Positions 25,886-33,315 of a DNA stretch of 39,188 bases are shown in pieces. Below the pieces are notes generated by a model, which made no database searches, had not been told where the DNA came from, and was given only the letters and a program-made list of their open reading frames with translations. The translations under genes and the position numbers were made by a program. Every line of letters starts with the position of its first letter. The stretch's first letter is position 1. Source of the DNA: Fibrobacter sp. (GTDB taxonomy: Bacteria > Fibrobacterota > Fibrobacteria > Fibrobacterales > Fibrobacteraceae); NCBI GenBank assembly GCA_017959225.1, contig JAGDBD010000040.1:1-39188 (forward strand). Reading direction: 5' to 3'.

Positions 25886-27196
25886 ATGTCTGAATTATCT
25901 TTTGATACGTTGAAATTGCATGCTGGTTATAATCCGGCTGAACACAACCACGCTGTTTCTGTTCCGATTTATCAAACGACAGCTTTTACGCTGGATACGG
26001 TTAAGCGCAGCGATGACCTGTTCTATTTCGATAGCACGGAAGCGCTTTATACGCGCCTTTCGAATCCGACGACAGATGTTTTGGATGCGCGTTTGACGGC
26101 GCTTCACCCGGGTGCAACTGGTGCAGTGACGCTTTCTTCGGGCATGGCCGCTGTGACGTACGCCCTTTTGAACGTGACAGCCGGCAAGGGAAGAATTCTT
26201 GCAACGGCACGCAGCTACGGTGGAACCTTCGATAGCTTTGAACAAATTTTTGGCGATACAGCTGTCCAATATGACGTTGTGGAAGATCCCGATGATCCGT
26301 CCAATTTTGAAAAGGCGATCCAAGAAGATACCAAGGTCATTTTCATTGAATCCATTACGAATCCGAATGCGACGATTCTCGATATCGAAGCGATTGCGGA
26401 AATCGCCCATCGCCATGGAATCCCTCTGATTGTTGACAATACGGTTGCAACGCCTTATCTGCTGAATCCTTTTGAATTTGGCGCAGACGTAGTGGTGTAT
26501 TCCGCGACGAAGGGTCTCACGGGCCATGGAAACGTGATTGCCGGAGCCATCCTTGAAAATAACCAGTTCAACTGGAAAAATGGAAAGTTCCCGCAGTTCG
26601 ACGGACAGCCCCACTTTTTGGTTTCGCAGCAGGGCGTTCCCCGTACCTTCTACGATGTATTCCCGACGACGCCGTTTACGGGCCGCATTCGAACCATCCA
26701 TTTGAATTATTTGGGCGGTGCGATTGCTCCATTCAATTCGTATTTGGTTCTTCTCGGAATTGAAACTTTGTCGGAACGCCTTTCTAAGGCTGTTAAATCG
26801 GCAGAAAAAATTGTGGAATTTTTGGAAAGCCGCGAAGATGTTGCATGGGTCAATCATCCTCATGCAAAGAATAGCAAGTACCGTTCTTTGGCTGCTAAAT
26901 ATTTCCCGAAGGGCGCTGGCGCTATTTTGAGCTTTGGTCTCAAAAACAGCAGTAAGGAAAAGGTGATCCAATTCCTAGAATCGGTGAAGGTGTTCAGCTT
27001 CCAGGCGAACATCGGTGATGCTCGCTCTTTGATCATTAACCCGGCAACGACAACCCACATTGAATTGTCGGATCCGATCAAGAAGCTTGCAGATATCAAT
27101 GCCGATACGATCCGCTTGTCTGTTGGACTTGAAGATGTGAACGATTTGATCGCCGATCTGGATCAAGCGCTTGTAGCTGTTGCCGAATCCCGGTAG
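25886..27196 (+). CDS. O-acetylhomoserine sulfhydrylase-like PLP enzyme (paralog 1)
   Basis: A 436-residue Cys/Met-metabolism PLP enzyme that would make homocysteine from O-acetylhomoserine and sulfide, or catalyse a related gamma-replacement. Motifs: HAVSVPIYQTTAF, YTRLSNPTTDVLDARL, the PLP lysine in YSATKGLTGHG (Lys 209) and a C-terminal SVGLEDVNDLI. The insertion region around 225-250 (NWKNGKFPQFDGQP) is of the MetY type and separates it from the shorter MetB/MccB forms. It shares only general family features with the second paralog at 31945, so the two are probably functionally distinct. AAGGAG lies 6 nt before the ATG. Confidence 0.9.
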   Translation: MSELSFDTLKLHAGYNPAEHNHAVSVPIYQTTAFTLDTVKRSDDLFYFDSTEALYTRLSNPTTDVLDARLTALHPGATGAVTLSSGMAAVTYALLNVTAGKGRILATARSYGGTFDSFEQIFGDTAVQYDVVEDPDDPSNFEKAIQEDTKVIFIESITNPNATILDIEAIAEIAHRHGIPLIVDNTVATPYLLNPFEFGADVVVYSATKGLTGHGNVIAGAILENNQFNWKNGKFPQFDGQPHFLVSQQGVPRTFYDVFPTTPFTGRIRTIHLNYLGGAIAPFNSYLVLLGIETLSERLSKAVKSAEKIVEFLESREDVAWVNHPHAKNSKYRSLAAKYFPKGAGAILSFGLKNSSKEKVIQFLESVKVFSFQANIGDARSLIINPATTTHIELSDPIKKLADINADTIRLSVGLEDVNDLIADLDQALVAVAESR

Positions 27197-27247
27197 CGGA
27201 TACGCGCTTGCTCGGAGGGGAAAACTGTTATTCATGGAGGTGAAAGG

Positions 27248-27829
27248 ATGAATTTTAAGCTTGTTTTAGAAAATTATTTGCGAAATCCATTTAGAAGTAT
27301 CACCCTTTCCCTTCTTGTGGCAATTTTGGCGTCCGCCCTGCTTGTGGGCGGATTCCTTTCCCAGTCACTTTCCAAAGGTTTGGAACAGATTTCAGGAATC
27401 CAGTCGGATATTCTCCAAATGGTCGTTTGGGTCATCGGGAGCTTTTTCCTTTTGATTTCTGTAGCGGCAATTATTTCGACCTTTGTGCTTACAGTTCGTG
27501 AAAAGCGTAAGGAATATGCGCTTCTTCGCATTGTCGGGTATACGCAGCGCCGTGTGAGAAACTTGGTTTTGGGCGAAGCGGCTTTTGTAACTGCCGTGGG
27601 GATCGCCTTGGGATTCCTTTTTTCGAGTGTTGCTTACTTTGTGTTTAAAATTGCCGTGGAAGAACAGCCGGGGTTGCTGTTACTTTTCCCGGAAGAATGG
27701 GAATTTGCACTGACGTATTTGTTTGTCATCGTGTTTTTACTTCTGGTCGGAACGCTGTCGGTGTATAAAATTGCAAATGGAATTGCCCGGTCGGAAGTTT
27801 CCACGATACTCAGGGAGGAGGAAACATGA
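27248..27829 (+). CDS. Minimal FtsX-like ABC permease
   Basis: A 193-residue membrane protein with four hydrophobic helices (about 18-38, 55-82, 103-132, 150-172). The FtsX-domain core is recognisable in VREKRKEYALLRIVGYTQRRVRNLVLGEAAFVTAVGIALG. The long periplasmic domain between helices 1 and 2 of MacB/LolC-type permeases is absent: only about 16 residues separate the helices. It has its own GGAGG Shine-Dalgarno and no frame disruption, so it looks like a genuine short gene rather than a remnant. The ATPase start overlaps its stop (ATGA). Whether it works as a homodimer is unknown. Confidence 0.85.
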   Translation: MNFKLVLENYLRNPFRSITLSLLVAILASALLVGGFLSQSLSKGLEQISGIQSDILQMVVWVIGSFFLLISVAAIISTFVLTVREKRKEYALLRIVGYTQRRVRNLVLGEAAFVTAVGIALGFLFSSVAYFVFKIAVEEQPGLLLLFPEEWEFALTYLFVIVFLLLVGTLSVYKIANGIARSEVSTILREEET

Positions 27830-28539
27830 TATTTAGCATATCGAATTTAAGGAAAAAGTTTACCCGACGTGGCGTGGATTTTGATGCAGTTCTCGATGCG
27901 GATTTCTTTGCGTGGTCCGGCGATTTCATTGTGATTACAGGGGAATCCGGCTGCGGAAAAAGCACTTTGCTTTCCATGCTTGCAGGGCTTGCTCGTCCAA
28001 GTTCCGGCGATGTCATTTTGGACGGTGAAAAGTTCGGTGATTTAAGCGATGAAGAGCTTTCTCAAATCCGTAATCGTCGAATCGGCTATGTTCCGCAAAA
28101 TGCGCTTTTCTTTCCGCAGTATACGGTTTTAGAAAATGTTTTGTTCCCAAAGTTTTTACGGGACGGTAAGTCGGTTCAGCAGGATGTCGCATTGAAAGAC
28201 TTGGATTCCGATTTGCAAACGCTTTTGAAGGACCTTGGAATTTCAGATCTTTTAGAAGAATACCCTGCGAATCTTTCCGGCGGGGAATTGCAAAAAGCGT
28301 CTATCGCTAGAGCTTTGGTCAATAATCCGAGCATCCTCATTGCCGATGAACCGACAAGCAGCTTGGACGAAAAAAATGCAAGACTTGTTTTGAAATTGTT
28401 CTCCCATTTGGCTTCGACGGGGACAGCGATCATTATGGTGACCCATGATGACATGGCTTTAAAACGGGCCGATCGCAGCTATATTATGCAAAGAGGCCAA
28501 TTGATTCCACGTGAGGTGTCGGATTATGGAAATCTGTAG
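27826..28539 (+). CDS. ABC transporter ATP-binding protein (LolD/MacB-like)
   Basis: A 237-residue ATPase with Walker A GESGCGKST, Q-loop GYVPQNALFFPQYTV, signature LSGGELQKASIARAL, Walker B SILIADEPTSSLD and H-loop MVTHDD. The sequence type is that of FtsE/LolD/MacB partners of FtsX-like permeases, matching the overlapping upstream permease. A strong GGAGG precedes the ATG. The pair sits at the end of the aminotransferase/sulfhydrylase operon, so a role in moving a sulfur compound or peptide is possible but not shown. Confidence 0.94.
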   Translation: MIFSISNLRKKFTRRGVDFDAVLDADFFAWSGDFIVITGESGCGKSTLLSMLAGLARPSSGDVILDGEKFGDLSDEELSQIRNRRIGYVPQNALFFPQYTVLENVLFPKFLRDGKSVQQDVALKDLDSDLQTLLKDLGISDLLEEYPANLSGGELQKASIARALVNNPSILIADEPTSSLDEKNARLVLKLFSHLASTGTAIIMVTHDDMALKRADRSYIMQRGQLIPREVSDYGNL

Positions 28540-28555
28540 ACTGTAAACGAATTAT

Positions 28556-28568
28556 GGTGCAAGACACC
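28556..28568. promoter_or_regulatory. GGTGC-N3-ACACC dyad before mccB
   Basis: GGTGCAAGACACC, the second perfect copy of the dyad seen at 20968-20980. It lies about 15-27 bp upstream of the TATATT element of the mccB promoter region, a usual place for an operator. Confidence 0.35.
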
Positions 28569-28583
28569 GCATATTTTTATTAT

Positions 28584-28600
28584 ATTACCTAGTGTAACAG
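28584..28600. promoter_or_regulatory. Candidate LysR-type box before the mccB-mccA-lysR operon
   Basis: ATTACCTAGTGTAACAG; the core TTACCTAGTGTAA is a T-N11-A sequence with TTAC/GTAA dyad symmetry. It overlaps TATATT (28581-28586), a candidate -10, so a protein bound here would tend to repress, for example in LysR autoregulation. Confidence 0.45.
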
Positions 28601-28642
28601 TAGGAATTCAAAAAACAAAAAGGATTTTAAATTTCAACGAAT

Positions 28643-29791
28643 GTGAAAAATATTGAAACGACTCTTCTCCACGGTGGAATTGATGGCGATAGCTTTACGG
28701 GTGCGGTAAATGTGCCTATTTATCAAACTTCTACCTACCGTCAGGCAGGCCTTGGGGAAAATACAGGATGGGAATATTCCCGTACCGGAAACCCGACCCG
28801 TGCAGCTTTAGAAGCGTTGATCGCTGACTTGGAAGGCGGTGTAGCGGGCTTTGCCTTTGCCAGTGGAATGGCTGCAACTTCTACCGTGCTTTCCCTGTTT
28901 AACAAGGGCGACCGCATTATCATTTCGAGCAATGTCTACGGTGGAACGTTCCGCGTTTTGGACAAAGTGTTCAAAAATTTTGGCATTGAATATTCCATCG
29001 AAGATACGACGAATTTGGAAACCTTGGAATCGAAGATTACATCTGACGTCAAGGCTCTGTTCATCGAAAGCCCGGCAAATCCGCTTTTGACGGTTACAGA
29101 TATTGCTGCGGTAGCAGAAATCGCAAAGCGTCGCGGTATTCTGACGATTGTCGATAACACGTTCATGACTCCGTATTTGCAGCGTCCGTTAGAACTCGGA
29201 GCCGATATTGTTGTACACAGCGCAACAAAATATTTGGGCGGACATAGCGACCTTGTAGCGGGCCTTGCTGTGGTGAAAGACAAATCGATCGCCGAACGTC
29301 TTGCCTTTACGCAGAACGCAACGGGTGCGGTTCTTGGACCTTTCGATTCGTTCCTTTTGATCCGCGGCATTAAAACGTTGAGCGTCCGTCTGGATCGTCA
29401 CACGGATAATGCATTGCACATTGCCCGCTACCTCGAAAAATTGGAAGCGGTGAAAAAGGTTTATTATCCGGGACTTCCCACTGCCCAAGGTTACGAAATC
29501 AACAAAAAGCAGGCAAAGAATGGCGGCGCCATGATTTCCTTTGAGCTCCAAGAGAAGTACGATATTCGCAAGTTCTTCAAGGCCCTTCGCCTGGTGTCCC
29601 TTGCCGAAAGCCTTGGCGGTGTGGAAAGCTTGGTATGCCATCCGGCGACCATGACTCATGCGTCGATTCCCAAGGATATCCGTGACAAGGTCGGAATTAC
29701 CGATGGGCTCATCCGTCTTTCTGTGGGAATTGAAAAGGTGGATGACATCATCGTGGACATTGTGGCTGCGATTAAGGCTGCGGAGGCATAA
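28643..29791 (+). CDS. mccB: Cystathionine gamma-lyase/synthase-type PLP enzyme
   Basis: A 382-residue Cys/Met-metabolism PLP enzyme: VPIYQTSTYRQ, YSRTGNPTRAALE, PLP lysine in HSATKYLGGHSD (Lys 196), and SLGGVESLVCHPATMTH, typical of gamma-lyases/synthases. The adjacent cystathionine beta-synthase-like gene suggests the MccB role (cystathionine to cysteine), but MetB (cystathionine synthesis) cannot be excluded by eye. The start is GTG: an ATG two bases upstream is followed at once by TGA (ATGTGA), and the in-frame stop at 28628 excludes longer ATG starts. No strong Shine-Dalgarno is near. It is translated ahead of mccA, whose ATG begins right after its TAA. Confidence 0.9.
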   Translation: MKNIETTLLHGGIDGDSFTGAVNVPIYQTSTYRQAGLGENTGWEYSRTGNPTRAALEALIADLEGGVAGFAFASGMAATSTVLSLFNKGDRIIISSNVYGGTFRVLDKVFKNFGIEYSIEDTTNLETLESKITSDVKALFIESPANPLLTVTDIAAVAEIAKRRGILTIVDNTFMTPYLQRPLELGADIVVHSATKYLGGHSDLVAGLAVVKDKSIAERLAFTQNATGAVLGPFDSFLLIRGIKTLSVRLDRHTDNALHIARYLEKLEAVKKVYYPGLPTAQGYEINKKQAKNGGAMISFELQEKYDIRKFFKALRLVSLAESLGGVESLVCHPATMTHASIPKDIRDKVGITDGLIRLSVGIEKVDDIIVDIVAAIKAAEA

Positions 29792-30703
29792 ATGCGTTAC
29801 TATGAATCGATGCAGTCCCTGGTGGGCCATACGCCGCTTGTGAAACTGACCCACGGAGGAATTTCGGAAGGCGCAAACCTGTTCGTTAAATTGGAACTTT
29901 GGAATCCTTCGGGAAGTGTCAAAGACCGCACTGGAAAGTACATGGTGGAAGATGCTTTGCGCCGTGGTATTTTGCAGCCGGGAGGAACCATTGTGGAAGC
30001 GACCGCCGGTAACACGGGCCTTGGTATTGCTTTTGCCGCGTTGAACCGAAATATCCGCGTTATCTTTGTAGTTCCCACAAAGTTCTCTGTAGAAAAAACG
30101 ACGCTTTTGCGCGCCTTGGGCGCAGAAATCATCAGCACGCCTCGTGAAGAGGGCATGCTCGGTGCCGAAAAGAAAGCGGAAGAACTTTTGACGCAAATTC
30201 CGGGATCTGTTTCTCTGAGACAGTTCCGCAATTTGGCAAATCCTCTTGCCCACTACGAAACGACTGGTCCGGAAATTTACGAAGACCTCGATGGCCATAT
30301 TGATTATTTGGTTGCCGGGGCTGGAAGCGGCGGAACTTTCTCGGGCGTTCTCAAGTATCTCAAAGAAAAGAATCCGAATGTCGTCGGCGTATTGGCGGAT
30401 CCGGTAGGATCAACTTTGGGCGGTGGGGAACACGCAGATTACAATATTGAAGGAATTGGTAACGATTTTGTCGCAGATACCATGAACATGAGTTTCGTGG
30501 ATAGGGTCGTCAAGGTAAATGATGACGAAGCGATCGAAGGAACTCGCGAGCTCGCCCTTAAAGAGGGTATATTTGCAGGGTCGTCTTCGGGCGCGGCTTA
30601 TGCTGCGGCGAAGAAACTCATTGCTTCGGGTGTCAAAGGAAATGTCGTTTTCATTGCGCCGGATCGTGGAGACCGTTACTTTAGCAAGGGACTTTACAAA
30701 TGA
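29792..30703 (+). CDS. mccA: Cystathionine beta-synthase/cysteine synthase family
   Basis: A 303-residue fold-type II PLP enzyme. The PLP lysine is in PSGSVKDRTG (Lys 44); the phosphate loop is AGSGGTFSG and the substrate loop is EATAGNTGLG. The PTKFSVEKTTLLRALGAEII stretch and the closing APDRGDRYFS fit the MccA/CBS-type branch, and its operon partner is an MccB-type enzyme. Together they would run reverse transsulfuration, making cysteine from homocysteine and serine or O-acetylserine; a plain cysteine synthase role is the alternative. The gene begins immediately after the mccB stop and its own stop overlaps lysR by 4 nt (ATGA). Confidence 0.9.
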   Translation: MRYYESMQSLVGHTPLVKLTHGGISEGANLFVKLELWNPSGSVKDRTGKYMVEDALRRGILQPGGTIVEATAGNTGLGIAFAALNRNIRVIFVVPTKFSVEKTTLLRALGAEIISTPREEGMLGAEKKAEELLTQIPGSVSLRQFRNLANPLAHYETTGPEIYEDLDGHIDYLVAGAGSGGTFSGVLKYLKEKNPNVVGVLADPVGSTLGGGEHADYNIEGIGNDFVADTMNMSFVDRVVKVNDDEAIEGTRELALKEGIFAGSSSGAAYAAAKKLIASGVKGNVVFIAPDRGDRYFSKGLYK

Positions 30704-31626
30704 CACTTCAGCAACTTCGTTATGTCATCGGCATTGCCGAAATGGGATCGTTTAACAAGGCTGCCGAAAAACTTTATGTTTCTCAGCCGTCTTTGACCGC
30801 TGCCGTTCGCGATTTGGAAGATGAATTAAACATTCTGATTTTCAATCGTTCGAGCCGCGGAGTTTCCCTGACTAGCGAAGGCGAAGAGTTCATTGCGTAT
30901 TCCCGCGAACTGATGGAGCACTTTGAATCGGTGCTCGAAAAGTACGGCAAAATCGGTAAGCGTAAAAAGAAGTTCGGCGTTTCGACGCAGCACTATTCTT
31001 TTGCAGTCAAAAGCTTTGTGGAAACCGTCAAGCAGTTCGATACGGAAAAGTATGATTTTGCAATCCGCGAGACTCGCACCAAGGAAGTCATCGAAGATGT
31101 GGCTGCATTCAAAAGCGACATCGGCATCCTTTACTTGAGCGATTTCAACCGCAAAATCATTTCCAATCTGTTGGATGCGCGAGATTTGGAATTCCACAAA
31201 CTGATCGATTGCAAAGCGTATGTTTACTTGTGGAAAAATCATCCGCTGGCCAATAACAAATTCATCACGTTAAAACAGCTGGATGATTATCCGTGCCTTT
31301 CCTTTGAACAGGGCGACGACGGATCCTTTTATTTTGCCGAAGAAATTTTAAGTACAAACGAATATAAACGCACCATTAAAGCGAACGACCGCGCAACCAT
31401 GTTGAACCTGATGATCGGGTTGAACGGTTATACGCTTTGCTCGGGCATCATTTGTGAAGAATTGAACGGCGATGACTTCCGCGCGGTTCCTTTTAAGGAT
31501 AAAAGCGATGAAGCTCATTCTGTCATGGAAATCGGTTACATCTGCAAACGCAACATGTTGCTTGGACTTGTTGGCGAACGTTACGTGGAAAATCTCGAAA
31601 AATACCTGGCTAATTGCAAAAGTTAA
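30700..31626 (+). CDS. LysR family transcriptional regulator
   Basis: A 308-residue LysR-type regulator. The N-terminal winged helix-turn-helix is MTLQQLRYVIGIAEMGSFNKAAEKLYVSQPSLTAAVRDLE (about 1-60), followed by a linker helix and a PBP2-type effector domain. The ATG overlaps the mccA stop (ATGA), so it is made as the last product of the mcc operon. LysR proteins of this kind (for example CysB, CysL, CmbR) often control sulfur assimilation. Two T-N11-A boxes in the island, at 24451 and 28584, are good candidate targets. The coinducer cannot be inferred. Confidence 0.95.
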   Translation: MTLQQLRYVIGIAEMGSFNKAAEKLYVSQPSLTAAVRDLEDELNILIFNRSSRGVSLTSEGEEFIAYSRELMEHFESVLEKYGKIGKRKKKFGVSTQHYSFAVKSFVETVKQFDTEKYDFAIRETRTKEVIEDVAAFKSDIGILYLSDFNRKIISNLLDARDLEFHKLIDCKAYVYLWKNHPLANNKFITLKQLDDYPCLSFEQGDDGSFYFAEEILSTNEYKRTIKANDRATMLNLMIGLNGYTLCSGIICEELNGDDFRAVPFKDKSDEAHSVMEIGYICKRNMLLGLVGERYVENLEKYLANCKS

Positions 31627-31681
31627 CTCGTTATAAGAAAATACTATATCTGATTAAAGAAATTTAGTATTGACTTATACC

Positions 31682-31710
31682 TTGATTTCGTCGGTCTTTT
31701 GTTCTATTTT
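31682..31710 (+). promoter_or_regulatory. Candidate promoter of the metY leader
   Basis: TTGATT (31682-31687), 17 bp, TATTTT (31705-31710). Transcription would begin near 31717, about 230 nt before the metY ATG. A second TTGACT at 31670 has no well-spaced -10. Confidence 0.45.
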
Positions 31711-31716
31711 AATGCC

Positions 31717-31944
31717 TACAAGATTGATAGGGAAAAACGAAATGTTTCGTTTTCCCCGAGCATTCGAAGGAGCGCCTATGAGTAGTGACTGTCGAATGCC
31801 GAGAGGCATTCTGAAAACGAATTAGCCGAAAGCCTAAAGTTTGGGGGCTTTACGGGGTGGTAGAAAATAATCCAACATTTTCAGCATCCGTGTTTTCAAA
31901 GTGAAAACGGTGCGCAATCTTTATTTTAAGAGGAATTTTTACAC
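31717..31944 (+). ncRNA. Structured 5' leader of metY (candidate cis-regulatory RNA)
   Basis: The gene-poor stretch 31627-31944 holds a promoter and this leader. Hairpins seen by hand: H1 31730-31756 (about 11 bp, one bulged A); GCATTCGA 31760-31767 with TCGAATGC 31792-31799 (8 bp); GAATGCC 31794-31800 with GGCATTC 31805-31811 (7 bp, GAGA loop); H3 CCGAAAGCC 31826-31834 with GGCTTTACGG 31846-31855 (9 bp, one bulged A); H4 31863-31882 (6 bp); H5 31884-31913 (about 12 bp with small bulges). The second and third share the segment 31794-31799, so they exclude each other. It matches no riboswitch consensus I know (S-box, SAM-II, cobalamin, SAH, T-box checked). metY has AGAGGA at 31929-31934. Confidence 0.6.
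31778..31825 (+). CDS. 15-residue leader peptide upstream of metY
   Basis: The frame ATG...TAG encodes MSSDCRMPRGILKTN. A perfect AAGGAG lies 5 nt before the ATG, the best ribosome-binding site in this region. Cys 5 and Met 7 are separated by one codon, and their codons (31790-31792, 31796-31798) fall in the shared pairing segment of the two alternative hairpins. The stop codon sits directly before hairpin H3. A ribosome slowed at Cys or Met codons would hold that segment open, which is the logic of attenuation by a leader peptide. The downstream gene makes homocysteine/methionine. The peptide could instead act as an arrest sequence (CRMPRG). Translation is inferred, not shown. Confidence 0.6.
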   Translation: MSSDCRMPRGILKTN

Positions 31945-33228
31945 ATGACTACGCAGAATAAACTTCATTTCGAAACTCTTCAGATTCACGTTGGCCAGGA
32001 AACCGCAGACCCGACAACCGATTCCCGCGCGGTTCCTATTTATCAGACAACTTCTTATGTGTTCCACAGTGCACAGCACGCTTCTGACCGTTTCCATTTG
32101 CAGGATGCAGGAAACATCTACGGACGTTTGACGAACACGACCCAGGGCGTTTTGGAACAGCGTATCGCTGCTCTTGAAGGCGGCATTGCCGGCCTTGCTG
32201 TTGCATCGGGTGCAGCTGCTATTACTTATGCGATTACCGCTCTCGCTCGCAAGGGTGACCACGTTGTGGCTCAGCGCACGGTTTACGGTGGAACTTTCAA
32301 CCTTTTGCAGCACACGCTCCGCGATTTCGGTATCGATGTGACTTTTGTCGATACTCATGATTTGAAGAGCGTCGAAGCTGCCGTAAAGGAAAACACAAAG
32401 CTCATCTTTATTGAAACTCTCGGCAACCCGCATTCCGATATTCCGGATATTGACGCTATCTCCGAAATCGCTCACAAGAACAAGATTCCTCTGGTGATCG
32501 ATAACACCTTCGGTACTCCGTATTTGATTCGTCCGATTGAACACGGTGCAGATGTGGTTGTGCATTCGGCAACTAAGTTCATCGGTGGTCACGGTACGAC
32601 TCTCGGCGGTATCATTGTGGACGCTGGCAAGTTTGACTGGGCTGCTTCGGGTAAGTTCCCGCAGTTCACCGAAAAGAACCCGAGCTACGGCTTCCCGTTT
32701 GTGGCTGCTGGTGCTGCTGCCTACGCAATCTACGTCCGTACCATTCTTCTTCGCGACGAAGGCGCTGCCATTTCTCCGTTCAACGCATTCCTTCTTTTGC
32801 AGGGCGTTGAAACCCTTTCTCTCCGTTTGGATCGTCACGTGGAAAACACCAAGAAGGTTTTGGAATTCCTTTCCAAGCACCCGAAGGTTACCCGCGTAAG
32901 CCATCCGAGCTTCGAAAACCATCCGGACCACAAGCTTTACCAGAAGTACTTCCCGAACGGCGGTGGTTCTATCTTTACCTTCGACATCAAGGGTGGTCAG
33001 GAAGAAGCCTTCAAGTTCATTGACAGCCTGAAGATCTTTAGCCTGCTCGCTAACGTTGCCGACGTGAAGAGCCTCGTGATTCACCCGTACACCACCACCC
33101 ACTCGGAACTTTCTCCGGAAGAATTGGCTGCTGCCGAAATTACACCGGCAACCATCCGCGTGTCCAACGGTACGGAACATTACGAAGATATCATTGCGGA
33201 CCTTGAAAACGGCTTCGCTGCTATCTAA
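31945..33228 (+). CDS. metY: O-acetylhomoserine sulfhydrylase (paralog 2)
   Basis: A 427-residue PLP enzyme that adds sulfide to O-acetylhomoserine to give homocysteine. Motifs: [52 protein letters not shown], the PLP lysine in [16 protein letters not shown] (Lys 211), and the MetY-type insert [23 protein letters not shown]. The close is [17 protein letters not shown]. Codons ending in C are much more frequent here than in neighbouring genes, which suggests high expression. It is transcribed alone behind the structured leader and ends at a strong terminator, so it is a separately controlled unit. AGAGGA lies 10 nt before the ATG. Confidence 0.95.
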   Translation: MTTQNKLHFETLQIHVGQETADPTTDSRAVPIYQTTSYVFHSAQHASDRFHLQDAGNIYGRLTNTTQGVLEQRIAALEGGIAGLAVASGAAAITYAITALARKGDHVVAQRTVYGGTFNLLQHTLRDFGIDVTFVDTHDLKSVEAAVKENTKLIFIETLGNPHSDIPDIDAISEIAHKNKIPLVIDNTFGTPYLIRPIEHGADVVVHSATKFIGGHGTTLGGIIVDAGKFDWAASGKFPQFTEKNPSYGFPFVAAGAAAYAIYVRTILLRDEGAAISPFNAFLLLQGVETLSLRLDRHVENTKKVLEFLSKHPKVTRVSHPSFENHPDHKLYQKYFPNGGGSIFTFDIKGGQEEAFKFIDSLKIFSLLANVADVKSLVIHPYTTTHSELSPEELAAAEITPATIRVSNGTEHYEDIIADLENGFAAI

Positions 33229-33255
33229 GAATTTCAATATTCTGTAAGTCCAAAC

Positions 33256-33298
33256 GGTTACCGGTAAGTCATTATCGGTAACTATTTGTGTTTTTTTT
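33256..33298 (+). terminator. Rho-independent terminator after metY
   Basis: GTTACCGGTAA-GTCA-TTATCGGTAAC, an 11-bp stem with one G-T wobble, then TATTTGTG and eight T. It isolates metY from the alcohol dehydrogenase gene. Confidence 0.85.
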
Positions 33299-33315
33299 GA
33301 TTTGGAAAGGATGCT

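Noticed and set aside
27197..27829. The short FtsX-like gene as a frameshifted remnant of a full-length permease
   Set aside because: No permease-like sequence lies in other frames around it, and it has its own GGAGG and a coupled ATPase.
31853..31862. GGGGTGGTA in the metY leader, resembling the start of a T-box sequence
   Set aside because: The required ACCGCG that follows in T-boxes is absent and no stem I specifier hairpin was found.
31717..31944. S-box (SAM-I), SAM-II, SAH or cobalamin riboswitch in the metY leader
   Set aside because: GGAGCGCC is faintly SAH-like, but the rest of each consensus is missing by eye; a covariance-model scan would settle it.
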